Shown: positions 1 to 7,295, counted from the stretch's first letter. The stretch is 8,981 bases of DNA from Comamonadaceae bacterium (GCA_947469815.1 CANIRI010000076.1:1-8981), one strand, 5' to 3'. Program-made: numbers and translations. The notes: generated by a model from the sequence alone, not told the origin.

Positions 1-1
1 C

Positions 2-484
2 CTGCAAGCAGAAGGTGTTCCGGTTGACGCCTACTGGGCCGATGACGCTTGCATCAACGAACACGAGGCCGCGAATGCCCAAACCCAGGCCGGAGCCATT
101 GCGCAGGCCCGCGCTGAGAGCGGTTGGGCAGGGCTGTACCTGGGTGGTACCTGTTTCAAGAAGCAGCGCGAAGTTGCACCTGCGCACTACGCCACTTCGG
201 CACGCATCGCCACCGGCTTCATGGACGCGGTCTGCACCTCCGGCGTGGCGACCGGGCATGCGGCTGACGCAGGAAAAATTCAGACGTTCCGCGCCGCGAT
301 CGGCGACGCGCCGCTGGCACTGGCCTCCGGCATCACACCGGACAACGCGCTGAGCTATGCCGCCGATGTGGACTGCTTCATGGTCGCCACCGGCATCAAC
401 CCGCCGGGCGATTTCTACAACATTGACCCGCAACGCCTGCAACAACTTTTGACCATCACCCGCACTTTTGGAGCCACCCCATGA
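2..484 (+). CDS. Probable TIM-barrel protein, BtpA-like (5'-truncated)
   Basis: This is an open reading frame that enters from the left edge; about 160 C-terminal residues are visible and the start lies outside the window. The visible part alternates hydrophobic beta-strands and helices as a beta/alpha barrel does: a strand around GLYLGGTCF, a segment DAVCTSGVATG, a strand plus glycine loop LALASGITPDNA, and a final strand CFMVATGIN. The last two look like the phosphate-binding loops at the end of strands 7 and 8 in phosphate-binding TIM barrels. The TSG-x-ATG and SGITP-x-N pattern resembles the BtpA/SgcQ family, whose biochemical role is poorly defined. The stop overlaps the start of the downstream phosphoribosyltransferase (ATGA), so the two are probably coupled and act in one pathway, perhaps on a phosphorylated sugar or nucleoside. 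The coding status is firm; the family is a moderate guess from motif memory. Confidence 0.6.
   Translation: MQAEGVPVDAYWADDACINEHEAANAQTQAGAIAQARAESGWAGLYLGGTCFKKQREVAPAHYATSARIATGFMDAVCTSGVATGHAADAGKIQTFRAAIGDAPLALASGITPDNALSYAADVDCFMVATGINPPGDFYNIDPQRLQQLLTITRTFGATP
470..473 (+). promoter_or_regulatory. Ribosome binding site for the phosphoribosyltransferase gene
   Basis: GGAG lies 7 bases before the ATG at 481, inside the end of the upstream barrel gene. It supports that start codon and the reading of the ATGA overlap as translational coupling. Confidence 0.6.
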
Positions 485-1107
485 CCACACGCAACAGCCC
501 CCGTGACGACCGCTGGTACCTTGCCATCATGTCGCCCAATACCAAGGGCGACAAGTTCGCGTGGCTGGACCCGACCTCGATCTATATCAACGGCGAGGCC
601 TTTCATGATTTGCTGGACGATTTGGTGGCCGACCTTGATGGTCTGACCGTGGATGTGGTGGCCGGGCTGGACGCCATGGGCTTTGTGCTCGCCTCGGCCT
701 TGGCAACGCGACTCGGTGTGGGCTTCTTGCCGGTGCGCAAGGCCGGCAAGTTGTGCGTGGCGACCGATAAGGTCTCATTCAGCAATTACTCCGGCCGCAC
801 CCAGGACATGGAAATGCGGCAACCGGCTTTTGCGCCAGGCACCAAAGTGCTGGTAGTGGACCAATGGGTGGAGACCGGTGGGACTATGGGTGCCGCCATC
901 GACCTGGTGCGCCGCCAAGGCGGCATCGTGGCCGGATTGGCGGCGATTGCCATCGAAGAAAACCCGGTCACCGACGCCTACCGGCGTGAGTTCCGCTGCG
1001 TCAGCGGCGTGGTCCAAGGTTCGCGCTGGCAGGCCGAATGCAATAGCCAGCGCCTGAGCAGCTTTGACAGCTACCGGGCCGAAGCCACCTTTCCGCGTAT
1101 CCGTTAA
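481..1107 (+). CDS. Adenine-phosphoribosyltransferase-like enzyme
   Basis: This 208-residue type I phosphoribosyltransferase would transfer a phosphoribosyl group from PRPP to a nucleobase, or run the reverse reaction, in the cytoplasm. Residues 60-93 (VAGLDAMGFVLASALATRLGVGFLPVRK in part) match the region of adenine phosphoribosyltransferases that reads E-SRGF...ALA..L..GFVPVRK-GKLP. The PRPP loop is at about 123-136, VLVVDQWVETGGT. The usual two acidic residues (DD or ED) are D127-Q128 here, and an extra W-x-E precedes the TGGT turn, so this is a variant loop. The substrate is therefore uncertain: adenine is possible, but another base or a regulatory role cannot be excluded. The ATG overlaps the stop of the barrel gene and has a GGAG site 7 bases upstream. 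The gene ends 15 bases before the convergent minus-strand oxidoreductase gene, with no clear terminator between them. Confidence 0.85.
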   Translation: MTTRNSPRDDRWYLAIMSPNTKGDKFAWLDPTSIYINGEAFHDLLDDLVADLDGLTVDVVAGLDAMGFVLASALATRLGVGFLPVRKAGKLCVATDKVSFSNYSGRTQDMEMRQPAFAPGTKVLVVDQWVETGGTMGAAIDLVRRQGGIVAGLAAIAIEENPVTDAYRREFRCVSGVVQGSRWQAECNSQRLSSFDSYRAEATFPRIR

Positions 1108-1122
1108 GCAGGTCGGGGGCCA

Positions 1123-2463
1123 TCAGGTCGGATTCACGCGGATCTGCATACCGGCGGCGCGCAGTCGCCGCACCAGCACGTCACCAAACGCGCTGGCCGG
1201 CGTCAGCACCCCGCCCATGGCGGCACCGCCGGGTAGCTCATCGAGGTTGAGCACCAGCGCCAGGGCCGATTCACACACCATCTTGGTCGTGCCCCGGTTG
1301 CCCGGGTCGCCCCGGTCGGAGATATGGCCGCGCACCACCTTGCCGTTGGCGGAGCGCGCAAACCATTCGCAATCGAAGCCGCCGCTGTTCATGGCCTCTT
1401 CCGATGGACCCGTACCCGGCGCGGGCGCGTAGCTTCGGATCAGATGGCGCAAAAGCGTCCAATTCAAAGCGGCCTGGGTGACCATTTCGGCAAAGCTCAA
1501 GCTGCCCGCAGCCAAAGCGCCGCCCAGGCCCGCGCCGGTCTGCAGGTATTCGCGGTACGCGAAGTCCGGGCTGAATCCCTGCAAGGCGGCACTGCGGCGC
1601 ACCACCCGCGAGTTAATCGGGCCCATGTAAAACGGCGCCAGCCAATGACCCAGGTCATCGTCCCATCGTGGCGAGGAGGGATCCGCATGCTGAGGGCCAT
1701 TGAAGGGCCGCATGCCCGGCGGGTTGAGTAAAAACGGATCGGTCAGCATGCGGGACTCGCCGCTCTCAAAGAGCTGGAACATCGATTCCAGCGTGCCGCC
1801 ATTGAAACCGCCGCGCACCTGGTAGGCTGCTTTCACGCGGTGGGCCGGTTCGTTGTACCGTTGCATCAGGGTGTTGTGCGCCAAAAAAGCCGCGAGGTCG
1901 GACGGCACCGAGTCAAAGCCGCACATGGGCACGATGCGGATGCCTTCATCGGCCGCATGCGCATGGTGGCGGGCGATCAGGTCACGCACCCAGGGCGTCT
2001 CACCGCTGATATCCACATAGTGCGTGTGCTGGCGCACGCAGGCGGCTACCAGTTCATTACCCAAGACCGCAAAAGGCCCTGCGGTACTGAGCAAGACATC
2101 GGTGCAGGACGCCACCGTGTCCAACGACGCGGTATCTCTGGAATTGGCCAGCACGATGTCAGGAACCTGGCCACTGCAACGCGCCTGCACCGCCTCCAAC
2201 CGACCCCGGTTGCGGCCGGCAATCGCCCAGGGTCGGCCGACCATGTCGGCGTGCTGTGCCAGGTACTGCGCCGCCTGGCGCCCTACAAAACCACTGGCAC
2301 CGAACAAGACCAATGCGTAAGGACGGGGCGGTGGTGCATTCGCCTGGTCGTCTGCTGCAGCCTCGTCGGCAACTCCCTCGCCCGGCACGGCTTCGGCATC
2401 CGGCGGCAGCAAGGGCTCTTGCCCAGCCAAGGGATCAGAGAGGGAATCAGGTGTTTGTGCCAT
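1123..2463 (-). CDS. Saccharopine-dehydrogenase-like NAD(P)-binding oxidoreductase
   Basis: The 446-residue protein belongs to the saccharopine dehydrogenase / trans-acting enoyl reductase superfamily. After an acidic, Ala/Pro-rich stretch (residues 1-48) a Rossmann fold begins with YALVLFGASGFVG; the GxxGxxG dinucleotide loop is at 55-61. Further family signs are the AGRN segment, LLSTAGPF, the HYVDISGE segment and MCGFDSVPSD. Homologues in bacteria are mostly uncharacterised reductases; mycobacterial relatives reduce enoyl groups in lipid synthesis. I do not see a signal peptide or membrane segment. The start at 2463 is chosen because it is an ATG 11 bases after the hydrolase stop, preceded by a weak AGG. 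A longer reading (from 2604) would overlap the hydrolase gene by 130 bases, and a GTG at codon 26 would remove half of the extension. It is probably co-transcribed with the hydrolase; the substrate is unknown. Confidence 0.85.
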   Translation of the reverse strand: MAQTPDSLSDPLAGQEPLLPPDAEAVPGEGVADEAAADDQANAPPPRPYALVLFGASGFVGRQAAQYLAQHADMVGRPWAIAGRNRGRLEAVQARCSGQVPDIVLANSRDTASLDTVASCTDVLLSTAGPFAVLGNELVAACVRQHTHYVDISGETPWVRDLIARHHAHAADEGIRIVPMCGFDSVPSDLAAFLAHNTLMQRYNEPAHRVKAAYQVRGGFNGGTLESMFQLFESGESRMLTDPFLLNPPGMRPFNGPQHADPSSPRWDDDLGHWLAPFYMGPINSRVVRRSAALQGFSPDFAYREYLQTGAGLGGALAAGSLSFAEMVTQAALNWTLLRHLIRSYAPAPGTGPSEEAMNSGGFDCEWFARSANGKVVRGHISDRGDPGNRGTTKMVCESALALVLNLDELPGGAAMGGVLTPASAFGDVLVRRLRAAGMQIRVNPT

Positions 2464-2474
2464 ACCTGTGCCGC

Positions 2475-3689
2475 TCAACGCTCCATCGCCCCATAAACCA
2501 GATTGCGCCAAAGCTGCCGGTAGTGCTCGCGCTGCAAGGAGGCCTGGCTCATCAAAATCGCCACCAGCTCTTGCTGCGGATCCACCCAGAACGTGGTGCC
2601 GCAAACGCCACCCCAGGAATACATACCCGGCGAGCCCGGCAGGTCCTCCAGGCCTTCGGCCATGCGCACCGCAAACCCCAGGCCAAAGCCGATACCCGGG
2701 GTGAGCATCTGACCGCCGAATTGGCTGATGTTCTGCGGGATGCTGCCCACATGGTCGTGCGTCATCATGCGCACCGTGTGCGGGCTAGCAATGCGCTGCC
2801 CGCCCCATTCGCCGCCGTTCAGCAGGCATTGCAAAAACCGCGCGTAGTCCATAGCGGTCGACATCAAACCCGAGCCGCCTCCGTCCATGGGCGGCGGTTT
2901 GCGCGGGTCCAACAGCGGCATGGGCAGCAAGGGGATGTCGGCAGCCAGCGGTTCGGCCAGCCGGTGCTGTTTTTCGGGCGGCGTCCAAAAGCCCGTATCC
3001 ACCATGCCCAAGGGGCCGCAGATGGACTGTTCCAGGAACACGCCCAGACGCTGGCCGGTGACCGCCTCGATCACTGCGCCCAGCACATCGGTGGCGTGGC
3101 TGTATTCCCAGGTGGAGCCGGGCTGAAAGGCCAGGGGCAGGCCAGTCAGCGCACCGATGAAGCCGTCGGTATCGAAGGTGCCGCCGCGTAAACGGGCCTT
3201 GACGTACATGCGCTGCATGGGGCCATCGTCCAAAAAGGCGTAGGTGAGTCCGGCGGTGTGGCGCAACAAATCGTGGATCGTGGGTTGTTGGCGCATGGGG
3301 TGCAGCGTCATGCGGTCGCCGTCAAACTGCGCCACCTGCAGCTGCGCAAAGGCCGGCAGATATTTACGCACTGGATCGCTCAACATCAACTGCCCGCGCT
3401 CCGCCAACTGCAACACCGCCAAGGAGGTGATGGGCTTGGTCATGGAGTAGATGCGGAAGATCGCATCCAGCGCCATGGGCGCGCCCGACTGCGGATCCTG
3501 CAAACCGAGCGCCTTGTGCACAACCAGGCCACCATGGCGGGCGACCACAAGCACCACACCGGGAATGCGGCCAAGCTCAATTTCGTGCTGTAGATGCTGC
3601 ACCGCTGCGCCCATGCGGGCAGGGTTGAAACCGGCGTGCGCAGCGTCGAGCGGCGACAGCATCCGGGCGGCGGCATTGCGTGGGTGCAT
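2475..3689 (-). CDS. Serine hydrolase, beta-lactamase class C / family VIII esterase type
   Basis: With the ATG at 3689 the protein has 404 residues, typical for this family. The nucleophile motif SxxK is S82-M-T-K85 in IYSMTKP; the second catalytic tyrosine motif is Y196-S-H in WEYSHATDVLG, where class C beta-lactamases have YxN. Other family landmarks are LLRHTAGLTY (142-150), DGGGSGLMST (269-278), and YSWGGVCGTTFWVDP (357-371), where WGG replaces the KTG box, as usual in family VIII carboxylesterases. Such enzymes usually hydrolyse esters and sometimes beta-lactams or peptides. No signal peptide is evident, so a cytoplasmic location is likely. Starts at 3728 and 3662 are also in frame and none has a good ribosome binding site; a TTG at 3776 would add 29 unconserved-looking residues. 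The gene is divergent from aapJ and is followed after 11 bases by the oxidoreductase gene. The family call is firm, the substrate unknown. Confidence 0.88.
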   Translation of the reverse strand: MHPRNAAARMLSPLDAAHAGFNPARMGAAVQHLQHEIELGRIPGVVLVVARHGGLVVHKALGLQDPQSGAPMALDAIFRIYSMTKPITSLAVLQLAERGQLMLSDPVRKYLPAFAQLQVAQFDGDRMTLHPMRQQPTIHDLLRHTAGLTYAFLDDGPMQRMYVKARLRGGTFDTDGFIGALTGLPLAFQPGSTWEYSHATDVLGAVIEAVTGQRLGVFLEQSICGPLGMVDTGFWTPPEKQHRLAEPLAADIPLLPMPLLDPRKPPPMDGGGSGLMSTAMDYARFLQCLLNGGEWGGQRIASPHTVRMMTHDHVGSIPQNISQFGGQMLTPGIGFGLGFAVRMAEGLEDLPGSPGMYSWGGVCGTTFWVDPQQELVAILMSQASLQREHYRQLWRNLVYGAMER

Positions 3690-3747
3690 AAGGCGACTAA
3701 TGTATGGGCCTACTTTCCGACCGGTCATTTGTGCGGCGGGGGTAGCT

Positions 3748-3776
3748 ACAATGGAATCGTCCGAGCTTACCGCCAA
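3748..3776 (-). promoter_or_regulatory. Candidate sigma-70 promoter for the hydrolase gene
   Basis: On the minus strand TTGGCG (3776-3771) is followed, after 17 bases, by CATTGT (3753-3748). The -35 is fair and the -10 weak. The position, about 60 bases before the chosen start, is sensible. The -10 overlaps the TACAAT seen on the other strand, so the two directions could compete. Confidence 0.25.
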
Positions 3777-3847
3777 CTTTGGGGTCGTGCGGGCATCGTT
3801 TAGTTTTCTCCACAGGTCGGCTTTTCGAGCCGCATCAAAAACACCAT

Positions 3848-3852
3848 AGAGG
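3848..3852 (+). promoter_or_regulatory. Ribosome binding site of aapJ
   Basis: AGAGG lies 9 bases before the ATG at 3862. It is among the best sites in the window, fitting a highly made periplasmic binding protein. Confidence 0.75.
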
Positions 3853-3861
3853 AATACGTAT

Positions 3862-4896
3862 ATGCCATTTCAAAAACTGAAGTTTGCAGCCGTGGCTGCA
3901 GCGGTCATCGGCGCTGTTGTCGCAATGCCTGCCCAGGCCGGCAAAACCTTGGATGCCATCAAAGCCCGCGGACAAATCATTTGCGGTGTGCACACCGGTC
4001 TGCCCGGCTTCAGTGCCGCCGACTCCAATGGTAAGTGGGTCGGTTTGGATGTGGACATTTGCCGCGCCGTAGCCGCCGCAACCCTGGGTGATGCTGGAAA
4101 AGTCAAATATGTACCCCTGACAGCCCAGGCGCGTTTCACTGCGCTGCAGTCCGGCGAAATCGACATGTTGTCACGCAACACCACATTCACCTTGACGCGT
4201 GATGCGTCCTTGGGCCTGAGCCAGACCGCCGTGGTCTATTACGACGGACAGGGCTTCATGGTTCCCGTTAAGAGCAAGATCACCAGCGCCAAACAGCTCA
4301 AAGGCCAAACCGTCTGCGTGCAGTCCGGCACCACCACCGAGAAAAACCTGACCGACTACTCCAGAGCCAACAACCTGGCCATTAAACCGGTTGTGTTTGA
4401 AAAATTGGACGCGGTCGAAGGCGCCTATTTCTCTGGCCGTTGCCTCGCATACACCACCGATGCCTCCGGCCTGGCTGCTGTGCGCAACAAGGTCGCCCCT
4501 AAGCCTGACGACCACCTGATTCTTCCCGAGCTGATCTCCAAAGAGCCACTCGGACCGCTGGTTCGCCGGGGTGATGATGAATGGGCTGCTATCGTCAAGT
4601 GGACGATTTACGGCTTGCTCGAAGCCGAAGAGAACGGCATCACCCAAGCCAATGTGGACGAACTCAAATCCAGCAGCAAAGACCCCGTGGTCGGCCGCAT
4701 TTTGGGCTCGACCGAAGACACGGGCAAATTGCTCGGTCTCGATCGCGAATGGATGTTGCATGCCGTCAAAGCCACGGGTAACTACGGCGAAATTTTTGAG
4801 CGCAACGTCGGCATGAAATCGGCACTGCAATTGCCGCGCGGTTTGAACAATTTGTGGAATAACGACGGCATCCAGTACGCGCCGCCGATCCGTTAA
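3862..4896 (+). CDS. aapJ: General L-amino-acid-binding periplasmic protein of ABC importer
   Basis: The protein has 344 residues, the usual length of the AapJ/BztA family. Residues 1-26 form a signal peptide: basic start (KLK), hydrophobic core (AAVAAAVIGAVVAM) and a cleavage site after AQA at 26. The mature part starts like its relatives (KTLDAIKARGQIICGVH), then GLDVDICRAVAAATLGD (62-77), the ligand-binding stretch around SRNTTFTLTRD (104-114), QSGTTTE (154-160) and YTTDASGLA (197-205). It would bind several L-amino acids in the periplasm and hand them to AapQ/AapM. Four cysteines (41, 67, 152, 194) lie in the mature protein; C152 and C194 might pair, which is a guess. It is the first gene of the operon, with a strong ribosome binding site, and is followed by a hairpin before aapQ. 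Other names for such proteins are BztA or YhdW. Confidence 0.93.
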   Translation: MPFQKLKFAAVAAAVIGAVVAMPAQAGKTLDAIKARGQIICGVHTGLPGFSAADSNGKWVGLDVDICRAVAAATLGDAGKVKYVPLTAQARFTALQSGEIDMLSRNTTFTLTRDASLGLSQTAVVYYDGQGFMVPVKSKITSAKQLKGQTVCVQSGTTTEKNLTDYSRANNLAIKPVVFEKLDAVEGAYFSGRCLAYTTDASGLAAVRNKVAPKPDDHLILPELISKEPLGPLVRRGDDEWAAIVKWTIYGLLEAEENGITQANVDELKSSSKDPVVGRILGSTEDTGKLLGLDREWMLHAVKATGNYGEIFERNVGMKSALQLPRGLNNLWNNDGIQYAPPIR

Positions 4897-4922
4897 TTTT
4901 TAAATCGCAGGGTCTATGCTTG

Positions 4923-4951
4923 AGGGCAGCGCAACGCAGTTGCGCTGCCCT
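4923..4951 (+). terminator. Strong hairpin between aapJ and aapQ (attenuator or 3'-end stabiliser)
   Basis: A perfect 12-bp inverted repeat (AGGGCAGCGCAA at 4923-4934, TTGCGCTGCCCT at 4940-4951) encloses a 5-base loop. It starts 26 bases after the aapJ stop. No run of T follows, so it is a poor intrinsic terminator; a partial terminator or a structure that blocks 3' exonucleases and protects aapJ mRNA fits better. In binding-protein transporters such hairpins commonly give more binding protein than permease. Confidence 0.75.
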
Positions 4952-4955
4952 TATG

Positions 4956-4988
4956 CTATGCCGGTTAATTCAACAATCATCTATGCCG
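4956..4988 (+). repeat. Short direct repeat upstream of aapQ
   Basis: CTATGCCG occurs at 4956-4963 and again at 4981-4988, 25 bases apart, each followed by a TAA-containing stretch. The second copy contains a start-stop reading ATG-CCG-TAA just before the aapQ start. It may be chance, or a binding site or translation-control element. Confidence 0.4.
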
Positions 4989-4997
4989 TAAACGCGC

Positions 4998-6176
4998 ATG
5001 TCCGCACCACCCAGCCATCCGCCTAGCAAACGCTGGTCCTGGCGTAGCCAGGCCTTTCGCGCCCTGGTCTACCAGGTGCTGGCCGTTGCTGTGATTGCCC
5101 TGTTGGTGTTATTTCTGGCACATAACACCGCGACCAATATGCGCCAGCGCGGCATGCAAAGCGGGTTCGGTTTTCTGCTGGGAACCGCCGGCTTTGATAT
5201 CGGCGAGAGTCTTTTCACTTTTGATCCGGGTGAATCCTATTTACAGGCCTATCTGGTCGGCGTGACCAACACGCTGCGCGTGGCCGTACTGGGTATCGTG
5301 CTGACCACGGTCCTTGGCACCTTGATTGGCGTGGGGCGCTTTTCGCGCAACGCACTGGTGCGCGGGCTGTGCCGTGTGTACGTCGAAGCCTTCCGCAATA
5401 TTCCCGTCTTGCTGCAACTGCTGATGTGGTACCTGATCTTCACCGAGTTTTTACCCGCTATGGCTGAGGCCTGGGAGGTCGGCCCCTTCTTCTTGAGCAA
5501 GGGTGGCTTGAATTTTCCGATTCCCGTGTGGGCCAATGGGCATGTCTGGGCCGCTTGGGGACTGCTGCTGGGTGTGGGCGCGGCTGTGGCTTGGCGCAAA
5601 CTCGCTTGGAGCAAGTTCATCGCCACGGGTGTGCCACGCAGCATGTTCTGGATGCCGCTGGGTATTTTTCTGGCATGCGGTATTGCAGGCTGGCTGCTGG
5701 GTGGCGCGCCAACTGAAACGAATTTTCCCATCCGGGGTGCGTTCGCCGTCGAGAACGGCGGTTCGCTGACGCCCGAGTTTCTGGCGCTGTTAATCGGCTT
5801 GACCATGTACACCGCGGCTTTTGTGGCCGAGGTGGTGCGCGGCGGCATCCAAGCCGTACCGCAGGGACAGGCGGAAGCTGCGAGCGCGTTGGGCCTGTCG
5901 CAAAGCCATAGCATGCGCCTGGTGATGCTGCCCCAGGCACTGCGGGTCATCATTCCGCCTATCACCAACCAGTACCTCAATCTGACCAAAAACTCCTCAC
6001 TGGCAGTGGCCATTGGCTACCCGGATGTGGTCTCTATTGCCAACACCTCGATCAACCAGACCGGCCGCGCCGTCGAATGCATTGCGCTGATCATGGTGGT
6101 TTACCTCACGACCTCCTTAGTGACATCGGTGCTGATGAACTGGTACAACGCCCGCGCTGAAATCAAAGAGCGCTAA
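4998..6176 (+). CDS. aapQ: General L-amino-acid ABC importer, permease subunit AapQ
   Basis: The 392-residue inner-membrane protein matches the AapQ/BztB family in length and layout. A first membrane helix lies at about 22-42, followed by a periplasmic loop with the family's G-F-FL...AGFDIGES-F pattern (56-72). The conserved permease core begins with YLVGVTNTLRVAVLGIVLTTVLGTLIGVGR (85-114) and continues with VEAFRNIPVLLQLL. Further hydrophobic segments lie at about 183-199, 217-236, 262-280 and 361-380; the insert between the early and late helices is typical of AapQ. The EAA loop that docks the ATPase is at about 293-312 (EAASALGLSQSHSMRLVMLP). It pairs with AapM to form the channel. The ATG at 4998 has no good ribosome binding site, so its translation may be low. 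It ends 13 bases before aapM. Confidence 0.93.
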   Translation: MSAPPSHPPSKRWSWRSQAFRALVYQVLAVAVIALLVLFLAHNTATNMRQRGMQSGFGFLLGTAGFDIGESLFTFDPGESYLQAYLVGVTNTLRVAVLGIVLTTVLGTLIGVGRFSRNALVRGLCRVYVEAFRNIPVLLQLLMWYLIFTEFLPAMAEAWEVGPFFLSKGGLNFPIPVWANGHVWAAWGLLLGVGAAVAWRKLAWSKFIATGVPRSMFWMPLGIFLACGIAGWLLGGAPTETNFPIRGAFAVENGGSLTPEFLALLIGLTMYTAAFVAEVVRGGIQAVPQGQAEAASALGLSQSHSMRLVMLPQALRVIIPPITNQYLNLTKNSSLAVAIGYPDVVSIANTSINQTGRAVECIALIMVVYLTTSLVTSVLMNWYNARAEIKER

Positions 6177-6189
6177 CACCAAGCCACCG

Positions 6190-7284
6190 ATGTCGACCTA
6201 CGCCCCCATCGCTCCACGCCCCGCGCCCACTGCTGCCAGCGGCTGGATCGGCTGGTGCCAAGCCAATCTCTTCCACGACTGGAAGACCAGCCTGGGCACG
6301 GTGCTGATCGGCCTGGTTTTTCTGGCGCTGGCACCCAAGTTGTTCAACTGGGCCATCGCGGACGCGGTGCTCAACGGCGGCCATGAGGCCTGCCATGCCG
6401 CACACGGCGCATGCTGGGCCGTTGTGAAAGAAAAATTCCGCTTCATGATTTTTGGCCGCTACCCGCAAGAGGAACATTGGCGCGCACTGGTCTGCACCAG
6501 CATGCTGCTGGGCCTGATTCTGGCCAGCTGCACCCGGGCTTTTTGGAAACCCTGGCTGCCTATCCTTTGGCTTGGCGTACTGGTGGTGTATTTCGCGCTG
6601 ATGCGCGGCGGCGTTGCGGGTCTGCGCTATGTGGAAACCGACCTGTGGAGCGGCCTGCCGTTGACCATTTTGCTGGCGTCTTTGTCGATGGTGATGGCAT
6701 TTCCCATCGCCATGTTGGTTGCGCTGGGCCGGCGTTCGGGCATGCCGGCGATCCGCAGTCTGTGTACCGTTTATGTGGAGCTGATACGCGGCGTGCCACT
6801 GATCTCGGTGCTGTTCATGGCCTCGTTCATGTTCCCGCTGCTGATGCCCGAGGGTTTCAACATCGATGTGCTGGTGCGGGTGCTCGCTGGCATCACCCTG
6901 TTTACCGCAGCCTATATGGCCGAGGTGATTCGTGGCGGCTTGCAAGCCATTCCCAAAGGCCAAATCGAAGCCGCGGCCACGCTGGGGCTGTCTTACTGGC
7001 AAACGCAGCGCAAAATTGTTTTGCCGCAAGCCCTGGCCATGGTGGTGCCTGGGCTGATGAACAACTTTATCTCCACCTTCAAGGACACCTCGCTGGTGGC
7101 GATCGTCAGCCTGTATGAGCTCACCGGCGCCATGGGCATGGCCATGAACTCGGACGCCGACTGGCGGGCCTTCCGCATTGAAGGCTATCTGTTCATCGCC
7201 TTTATTTACTTTGTGTTTTGCTATTCCATGTCGCGCTACAGCCAGTGGATCGAGTCCCAGGTCAACAAAAGCCGCCAGCGCTGA
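6190..7284 (+). CDS. aapM: General L-amino-acid ABC importer, permease subunit AapM
   Basis: The 364-residue inner-membrane protein is the second permease (AapM/BztC family). It begins with a cytoplasmic tail and [17 protein letters not shown], a known opening of this subunit, then a helix at about 34-50. The segment [20 protein letters not shown] (73-92) is a family hallmark. Hydrophobic segments follow at about 100-114 and 122-137. The transporter core is at 152-345, with [16 protein letters not shown] (194-209) and the EAA loop at about 260-279 ([20 protein letters not shown]). [14 protein letters not shown] (298-311) is typical of polar amino-acid permeases. No clear ribosome binding site precedes the ATG, so translation probably depends on coupling from aapQ. 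Its stop codon is embedded in the ribosome binding site of aapP. Confidence 0.93.
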   Translation: MSTYAPIAPRPAPTAASGWIGWCQANLFHDWKTSLGTVLIGLVFLALAPKLFNWAIADAVLNGGHEACHAAHGACWAVVKEKFRFMIFGRYPQEEHWRALVCTSMLLGLILASCTRAFWKPWLPILWLGVLVVYFALMRGGVAGLRYVETDLWSGLPLTILLASLSMVMAFPIAMLVALGRRSGMPAIRSLCTVYVELIRGVPLISVLFMASFMFPLLMPEGFNIDVLVRVLAGITLFTAAYMAEVIRGGLQAIPKGQIEAAATLGLSYWQTQRKIVLPQALAMVVPGLMNNFISTFKDTSLVAIVSLYELTGAMGMAMNSDADWRAFRIEGYLFIAFIYFVFCYSMSRYSQWIESQVNKSRQR

Positions 7285-7288
7285 GGAA
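7283..7288 (+). promoter_or_regulatory. Ribosome binding site of aapP
   Basis: GAGGAA overlaps the TGA stop of aapM and lies 7 bases before the ATG at 7296. It decides the start against an in-frame upstream ATG at 7218, which would lie inside aapM. Confidence 0.7.
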
Positions 7289-7295
7289 CCATTCC

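Larger units (their letters stand above)
3690..3861. promoter_or_regulatory. Divergent intergenic control region (hydrolase / aapJ)
   Basis: These 172 bases separate the leftward hydrolase gene from the rightward importer operon, so they should hold the promoters of both units. The stretch is more AT-rich near aapJ. A small hairpin (CGGCT at 3818-3822 with AGCCG at 3828-3832) sits about 30 bases before the aapJ start and could lie in its leader. For the plus strand, TACAAT at 3747-3752 is a fair -10 but lacks a good -35; TTGGGG (3779-3784) with TAGTTT (3801-3806) at 16 bases is another weak option. I see no convincing nitrogen-type (sigma-54) promoter. Confidence 0.5.

Noticed and set aside
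1108..1122. Possible terminator between the convergent genes
   Set aside because: The 15-base gap has no inverted repeat or T-run.
1840..2496. A 218-residue plus-strand open frame opposite the oxidoreductase gene
   Set aside because: No domain and no ribosome binding site; it is antisense to the Rossmann-fold coding region.
2256..3191. A 311-residue plus-strand open frame opposite the hydrolase and oxidoreductase genes
   Set aside because: Low-complexity His/Arg/Gln/Ala composition and no recognisable motif; the opposite strand has the catalytic motifs of a known family.
3779..3806. Possible sigma-54 promoter upstream of aapJ
   Set aside because: A GG-N10-GC spacing occurs at 3781-3794, but the surrounding bases do not match TGGCAC and TTGC.
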